From an uncultured Clostridia bacterium (lineage in GTDB: Bacteria > Bacillota > Clostridia > TANB77 > CAG-508): a DNA stretch of 8,178 bases. The number at the start of each line of letters is the position of its first letter. Position 1 is the stretch's first letter. Made by a program: the position numbers and the translations under genes. The stretch lies in NCBI GenBank assembly GCA_934167435.1, contig CAKPKZ010000066.1:1-8178 (forward strand), read 5' to 3'. Positions 4,800-8,178 of the stretch are shown piece after piece. The notes below the pieces were generated by a model. The model ran no database searches and had not been told where the DNA came from. It was given only the letters and a program-made list of their open reading frames with translations.

Positions 4800-6029
4800 A
4801 TGAAAAAAATAGAATTATTAGCCCCAGCGGGATCATATGAAAAAGCTAAAATAGCATTTTTGTATGGAGCAGATGCAGTATATTGCGGAACGTCATCATT
4901 ATCATTAAGAACAAGAGCAGACATGCAAGATAACGATTTAGAAAAAACAATAAAATATGCACATAGCATTGGTAAAAGAGTACATGTAACACTAAATATA
5001 TTTGCATGGGATGATAAATATGAAGAAATAATAGAAATGGCAAAAAAATTAAATGAATTAAAACCAGACGGTATCATTGTTGCAGATGGAGGAATAATTG
5101 AAATATTAAAAAAATATGCGCCAGATGTTGAAATACATATTAGTACGCAAGCAAATATTGTTAGTTTACATTCTGCTAATTTTTGGTATCATAATGGAGC
5201 TAAAAGAGTTATTTTAGCTAGAGAAATGAATAAAGAACAAATTAGATATATAATGCAAAATAAACCAAAAGATCTAGAGGTTGAGATGTTTGGTCATGGT
5301 GCAATATGTTTTGCATTTTCAGGAAGATGTTTTTTAAGTGACTTTTTAGCATGCAGAAGTGCTAATTTAGGTGATTGCGCACAAAGCTGCAGATGGTCAT
5401 ATAATTTATATGCTGAAGAAGTAAATAATCCAGGAAATCTTATGCCAATAGAAACAAGTGAATATGGAACAAGTATATTTTCATCAAAAGATTTATGTTT
5501 AATAAAGGAAATTCCAGAAATAATAGAAATGGGATTAGACAGTTTAAAAATAGAAGGAAGATTAAAAACAGAATACTATTTAGCAAGTATAATAAATGTA
5601 TACAGACATGCAATTGACGACTATATTGCAAATCCAGATAATTATAATTACGAAAAATATTTAAAAGAATTGGAAAAAGTAAAAACAAGAGGACTAACAA
5701 CATTTTACTTTAATGATAGAAATAATAAAGATATACAAGAATATACAGGAAGGCAATACAATGAACATTATGAATTTGGAGCTAAAATAGTTGAATACAA
5801 TAATGAAAAAACAATAGTGGAAATAAAAAATAAATTGAAAGTTGGAGATGAATTAGAAATAATTGTTCCAAAACAATTACAACCAATAAAATTTATAATA
5901 GAAAAATTATGGGATTATGAAACTGAGGAACCAATAGAAGAAATAAGCCCAGGGGTAAAAGGACAAAAGGTAAAAATTAAATTACCGATTACATGTGAAA
6001 AAGATTGGATTATAAGAAGAAAAAAATAA
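4800..6029 (+). CDS. U32 family protein (TrhP/YrrO-like tRNA hydroxylation enzyme)
   Basis: Proteins of this family were named peptidase U32 but the studied members (TrhP/YegQ, YrrN/YrrO, RlhA) are iron-sulfur proteins that hydroxylate RNA; TrhP makes 5-hydroxyuridine at tRNA wobble position 34 using prephenate. This 409-residue protein is closest in size to the longer YrrO/YegQ type. The N-terminal TIM-barrel part starts ELLAPAGSYEKAKIAFLYGADAVY. The family signature spans about E162-S180 (EMFGHGAICFAFSGRCFLS), and C170, C177, C193 and C197 are the likely 4Fe-4S ligands. SSKDLCLI and the SLKIEGRLKTEYY block follow, and a C-terminal beta domain covers about 320-405. The ATG follows GAAGGA (4787-4792). 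No promoter is visible after the tRNA terminator. The exact RNA target cannot be read from sequence; RlhA-like rRNA hydroxylation is less likely. Confidence 0.85.
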   Translation: MKKIELLAPAGSYEKAKIAFLYGADAVYCGTSSLSLRTRADMQDNDLEKTIKYAHSIGKRVHVTLNIFAWDDKYEEIIEMAKKLNELKPDGIIVADGGIIEILKKYAPDVEIHISTQANIVSLHSANFWYHNGAKRVILAREMNKEQIRYIMQNKPKDLEVEMFGHGAICFAFSGRCFLSDFLACRSANLGDCAQSCRWSYNLYAEEVNNPGNLMPIETSEYGTSIFSSKDLCLIKEIPEIIEMGLDSLKIEGRLKTEYYLASIINVYRHAIDDYIANPDNYNYEKYLKELEKVKTRGLTTFYFNDRNNKDIQEYTGRQYNEHYEFGAKIVEYNNEKTIVEIKNKLKVGDELEIIVPKQLQPIKFIIEKLWDYETEEPIEEISPGVKGQKVKIKLPITCEKDWIIRRKK

Positions 6030-6038
6030 ATATTTTTT

Positions 6039-6080
6039 ATAATGAAAGAATGCTAAAAGTTTTCTTTCATTATTTTTGTT
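6039..6080 (+). terminator. Terminator of the U32 gene
   Basis: A 12-bp perfect stem (6039-6050 with 6062-6073) around an 11-nt loop is followed by a T-rich run at 6073-6082 interrupted by one G. The loop contains TGCTAA, the same hexamer as the CIRCE half-site, which may be coincidence. It isolates the U32 unit from the heat-shock operon. Confidence 0.85.
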
Positions 6081-6100
6081 TTCACAAAACTTTCACAAAA
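6080..6100 (+). repeat. Tandem 10-bp direct repeat upstream of the hrcA promoter
   Basis: TTTCACAAAA occurs at 6080-6089 and again at 6091-6100, an 11-bp period, directly upstream of the degenerate CIRCE and the -35. It puts two A-runs about one helical turn apart, so it could be an UP-like element or a regulator site; it does not match the CtsR heptad repeat. The role is unknown. Confidence 0.45.
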
Positions 6101-6103
6101 AAA

Positions 6104-6130
6104 TTAGCAAAATGTATTGACAACTGCTAA
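6104..6130 (+). promoter_or_regulatory. Degenerate second CIRCE-like operator
   Basis: TTAGCAAAA (6104-6112), a 9-nt spacer and AACTGCTAA (6122-6130) have exactly the arm and spacer lengths of CIRCE (TTAGCACTC-N9-GAGTGCTAA). The outer six bases of both arms match perfectly and the inner three of each do not. The site spans the -35 element. It lies 51 bp upstream of the better CIRCE copy. Binding by HrcA is inferred. Confidence 0.5.
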
Positions 6131-6143
6131 AAATGGTTATAAT
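6117..6143 (+). promoter_or_regulatory. Promoter of the hrcA-grpE-dnaK operon
   Basis: A perfect TTGACA (6117-6122) and a perfect TATAAT (6138-6143) are 15 nt apart, shorter than the usual 17. Transcription would start near 6150, just before the CIRCE at 6155. AATATA at 6141-6146 with an 18-nt spacer is an alternative -10. Position and operator support a vegetative sigma-A promoter repressed by HrcA. Confidence 0.72.
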
Positions 6144-6154
6144 ATATATAAAGA

Positions 6155-6181
6155 TTAGCAATCTAAAACAAAGAGTGCTAA
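6155..6181 (+). promoter_or_regulatory. CIRCE operator (HrcA binding site)
   Basis: TTAGCAATC (6155-6163), a 9-nt spacer and GAGTGCTAA (6173-6181) match the CIRCE consensus at 17 of 18 arm positions; only the A at 6161 replaces C. It sits in the 5' leader just after the expected start of transcription and just before the hrcA ribosome binding site, the classic position. HrcA, helped by GroEL, represses from here until heat shock. Confidence 0.95.
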
Positions 6182-6182
6182 A

Positions 6183-6198
6183 AGAGGTGATTAAATTG
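6183..6198 (+). promoter_or_regulatory. Ribosome binding site deciding the TTG start of hrcA
   Basis: AGAGGTGAT (6183-6191) is strongly complementary to the 16S rRNA end and lies 5 nt before the TTG at 6196-6198, whose product begins MLEERKKKVL as HrcA proteins do. The in-frame ATG at 6133 lies upstream of the -10 and cannot be on the mRNA, and the in-frame GTG at 6187 is inside the Shine-Dalgarno. Confidence 0.85.
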
Positions 6199-7200
6199 CT
6201 TGAAGAAAGAAAGAAAAAAGTATTAAAAGCTATAGTAGAACAATATATAAATACTGCAGAACCAGTAAGTTCAAATGCAATTGCCCAAAATTATGACTTA
6301 AATTATAGTAGTGCAACAATAAGAAATGAAATGTCAGACTTAGAAAAAATAGGGTTATTAGAAAAAACACATATATCATCAGGAAGAATACCATCAGAAA
6401 AAGGATATAGATATTATGTAGATGAACTAGTAAAAGATGATAACATAAGCAGAGAAGAAATAAAATATATAAGTGATAAATTAGAAACCAAAGTAAATGA
6501 AATAGAGGATTTAACTAAAATAACAGCAAATACAATTTCTGAAGTAACCCATTATACAGCAGTTTCAATAGGACCTAAAGCAAATAAACAGATTATAGAC
6601 AATATAAAATTTGTTTTATTAAGTTCAAGAATGATGTTAGCAATAATACTAACAGACATGGGACTTGTTAAAGAAACAATAATAAAATTTGATGAAGACA
6701 TAAATGAAAAACAAGTTGAAACAATGAATTATATGTTTAATAACAAATTAAAAGGTCAACCAATTGAAACAATAGATAGACCATTAGAAGAATATTTATA
6801 TGACGAAATGACATATAGTGTAAAAGTTATAAAACCGGTAATTGAGCAAATTAAAAAAGTTTTGCAAGATGAACAAATCTATTTAGAAGGAGCAAATAAA
6901 TCATTTGATTTACCAGAGTTTAACAGTTTAGAGGTTGCAAAAAACTTTGTTAATATACTAGACCAAAAAGAATTGGTTGAAGAAGTGCTAAAATCAGGAT
7001 TAGCAGAAGACATTAATGTTTACATAGGAGAAGAAAATCAAAAAGACGAATTAAAAGATTTTAGTGTGGTAACATTTAAACATAAAGTTGGCAATAAAGA
7101 TTTAGGAACAATAGGAATAATAGGCCCAAAAAGAATGGATTATTCTAAAGTTATTTCAGTAATGAAATATATAAATAAAAAACTTAAAGATATTGAATAA
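6196..7200 (+). CDS. hrcA: Heat-inducible transcription repressor HrcA
   Basis: HrcA represses class I heat-shock genes by binding CIRCE and needs GroEL for activity. From the TTG start it has 334 residues, close to the usual 340. The N-terminal winged-helix domain (about 1-78) contains SSATIRNEMSDLEKIGLLEK (38-57), the likely recognition helix region, and HISSGRIPSEKGYRYYVDEL (59-78). The middle GAF-like and C-terminal parts include ISEVTHYTAVSIGPK, the VLLSSRMMLAIILTDMGLVK strand region and the ending FKHKVGNKDLGTIGIIGPKRMDYSKVI. It is the first gene of its operon; grpE starts 21 nt after its stop. Two CIRCE-type sites in front suggest autorepression. Reading the gene from the ATG at 6133 would add 21 residues translated from the operator and should be avoided. 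Confidence 0.96.
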   Translation: MLEERKKKVLKAIVEQYINTAEPVSSNAIAQNYDLNYSSATIRNEMSDLEKIGLLEKTHISSGRIPSEKGYRYYVDELVKDDNISREEIKYISDKLETKVNEIEDLTKITANTISEVTHYTAVSIGPKANKQIIDNIKFVLLSSRMMLAIILTDMGLVKETIIKFDEDINEKQVETMNYMFNNKLKGQPIETIDRPLEEYLYDEMTYSVKVIKPVIEQIKKVLQDEQIYLEGANKSFDLPEFNSLEVAKNFVNILDQKELVEEVLKSGLAEDINVYIGEENQKDELKDFSVVTFKHKVGNKDLGTIGIIGPKRMDYSKVISVMKYINKKLKDIE

Positions 7201-7221
7201 AATTATGAAAGAAGGTATAAA

Positions 7222-7725
7222 ATGTCAGAAAAAGAAGAAAAAAACAAAAATGTAAATAAAGTAGAGGAAAAAAAAGAACAACATAAAAAGCAAGAAATGG
7301 TTCCAAAACAAGATTATGATGAACTAGATGATAGATATAAAAGAATCTTAGCAGAATTTGAAAACTATAAAAAAAGAAGTCAAAAAGAAAGAGAAAACTT
7401 ATATTCTTCAATTTTAGGAGATGTTGTAGAAGTATTTTTACCAGTGGTAGATAACCTTGAAAATGCAGCAAAAATTGAGACAAAAGATGAGGAATATAAA
7501 AAAGGAATAGAATTAGTATTAAAACAATTTCAAGATACATTATCATCAAAAGGTGTTGAAGAAATAAAAGCAGTAGGAGAAACATTCGATCCACAATTAC
7601 ATGAAGCAGTAAGCAGTATACAAGATGGTAAACTTGGAGATAAAGAAATTGCTGAGGAATATAGAAAAGGATATAAAATAGGAAATAAAGTAATTAGACA
7701 TTCTATGGTAGTTGTAGCTAATTAA
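7222..7725 (+). CDS. grpE: Nucleotide exchange factor GrpE
   Basis: GrpE is the cytosolic co-chaperone that releases ADP from DnaK and acts as a thermosensor. The 167 residues are a little shorter than Bacillus GrpE (about 187), mostly in the N-terminal tail. Residues 1-30 are a highly charged, probably disordered segment rich in Lys and Glu. The dimeric coiled coil follows (about 30-75, with YKRILAEFENYKKRSQKERE), then the four-helix part with PVVDNLENA. The C-terminal beta domain that contacts DnaK carries GETFDPQLHEAV and ends GYKIGNKVIRHSMVVVAN, matching the family signature. The start ATG follows AAAGAAGGT (7208-7216). It lies between hrcA and dnaK in the standard clostridial order and is transcribed with them. 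Confidence 0.97.
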   Translation: MSEKEEKNKNVNKVEEKKEQHKKQEMVPKQDYDELDDRYKRILAEFENYKKRSQKERENLYSSILGDVVEVFLPVVDNLENAAKIETKDEEYKKGIELVLKQFQDTLSSKGVEEIKAVGETFDPQLHEAVSSIQDGKLGDKEIAEEYRKGYKIGNKVIRHSMVVVAN

Positions 7726-7754
7726 AAAGTTATTAATTTTAAATTAAATGTTTA

Positions 7755-7779
7755 TGCAATTAAGCAAAGCTAAATTGTA
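7755..7779 (+). other. Hairpin in the grpE-dnaK spacer
   Basis: Bases 7755-7765 pair with 7769-7779 around an AAA loop, with one A-A mismatch and one G-U pair in 11 positions. No T-run follows, so it is not an intrinsic terminator. The 103-nt spacer has no convincing promoter or CIRCE. A likely role is a block to RNA decay or a processing site that sets dnaK mRNA level apart from hrcA-grpE; this is inference. Confidence 0.5.
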
Positions 7780-7828
7780 AAAAATTTAAGAAAATATAAA
7801 TATAAAAAATTTTTAGGAGGAATTTAAA

Positions 7829-8178
7829 ATGGGAAAAATTATAGGAATTGACTTAGGAACAACAAACTCATGTGTAGCAGTAATGGAAGGAGGAGAACCT
7901 GTTGTAATACCAAATGCAGAAGGAAATAGAACAACTCCATCTGTAGTTGCTTTCTCAAAAAATGGAGAAAGATTAGTAGGACAAATAGCAAAACGTCAAG
8001 CTGTTACAAATCCAGAAAATACTGTTATATCAATTAAAAGAAAAATGGGAACAGCTGAAAAAGTTAAAATAGAAGGAGACAGTTTTACACCACAAGAAAT
8101 TTCTGCAATGATATTGCAAAAATTAAAAGCAGATGCAGAAAATTATTTAGGACAAAAAGTAACTCAAGCAGTTATTAC
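7829..8178 (+). CDS. dnaK: Chaperone protein DnaK (Hsp70), 3' truncated by the window end
   Basis: DnaK is the cytosolic Hsp70 ATPase that binds exposed hydrophobic peptides, working with GrpE and DnaJ. Only the first 116 residues of about 610 are visible, all in the nucleotide-binding domain. The phosphate-binding Hsp70 signature IDLGTTNSCV is at about residues 6-15; NAEGNRTTPSVVAF, the NTVISIKRKMGT segment and TPQEISAMILQKLK follow, and the last residues KVTQAVIT lead into the expected VPAYF motif outside the window. The Gram-positive lack of an insertion in this lobe fits a Firmicute. The ATG follows AGGAGG (7815-7820) by 8 nt. dnaJ is expected next. It contains one CGT arginine codon among AGA codons. 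Confidence 0.98.
   Translation, partial: MGKIIGIDLGTTNSCVAVMEGGEPVVIPNAEGNRTTPSVVAFSKNGERLVGQIAKRQAVTNPENTVISIKRKMGTAEKVKIEGDSFTPQEISAMILQKLKADAENYLGQKVTQAVI

Noticed and set aside
4772..5077. Minus-strand open frames inside the U32 gene, also at 4846-5043 and 5440-5703
   Set aside because: All are antisense to a clear conserved protein and lack start signals.
7184..7594. Leu/Phe-rich minus-strand open frame opposite grpE
   Set aside because: It is the complement of Lys/Glu-rich grpE codons; the apparent membrane character is an artefact.

Overview
The window is a very AT-rich piece of a bacterial chromosome (GC roughly 30% by eye). Strong AGGAGG-type ribosome binding sites, U-tract terminators, an L10 leader RNA, a CIRCE-controlled hrcA-grpE-dnaK operon, a TTG start and near-exclusive AGA arginine codons all point to a low-GC Firmicute, most likely a clostridium or a related anaerobe. 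No mobile element, CRISPR array or phage gene is visible.

Layout. (1) 1-1635: the end of a ribosomal protein operon: rplA (5' truncated), an L10 leader with an attenuator, rplJ and rplL, closed by a terminator that reads in both directions. rpoB, the usual next gene, is absent. (2) 1624-2913, minus strand: an amidohydrolase of the MTA/SAH deaminase family with arginine codons unlike its neighbours. (3) 3060-4136: an NAD(P)-dependent dehydrogenase of the 2,4-diaminopentanoate dehydrogenase (Ord-like) family, divergent from it. (4) 4160-4605: a free-standing unit with a consensus promoter, an unrecognised charged 107-residue protein and a terminator. (5) 4609-6080: a consensus promoter, elongator tRNA-Met(CAU), a terminator, then a U32-family (TrhP/YrrO-like) Fe-S RNA-hydroxylation protein with no visible promoter of its own. 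(6) 6104-8178: the class I heat-shock operon hrcA-grpE-dnaK (dnaK cut by the window end), with a near-consensus CIRCE and an apparent second, degenerate CIRCE over the -35.

How the genes work together. The two ends are housekeeping units under known autoregulation: L10 on its own leader, and HrcA on CIRCE. The middle is a set of single-gene units in mixed orientation. I did not find a new multi-gene system. The most interesting signals are small: (a) a perfect hairpin between the Shine-Dalgarno and the ATG of the unknown small gene, which restores a 7-nt spacing if formed; (b) the second CIRCE-like site with exactly matching geometry; (c) the break of rplL-rpoB synteny at a gene with foreign-looking codon use.
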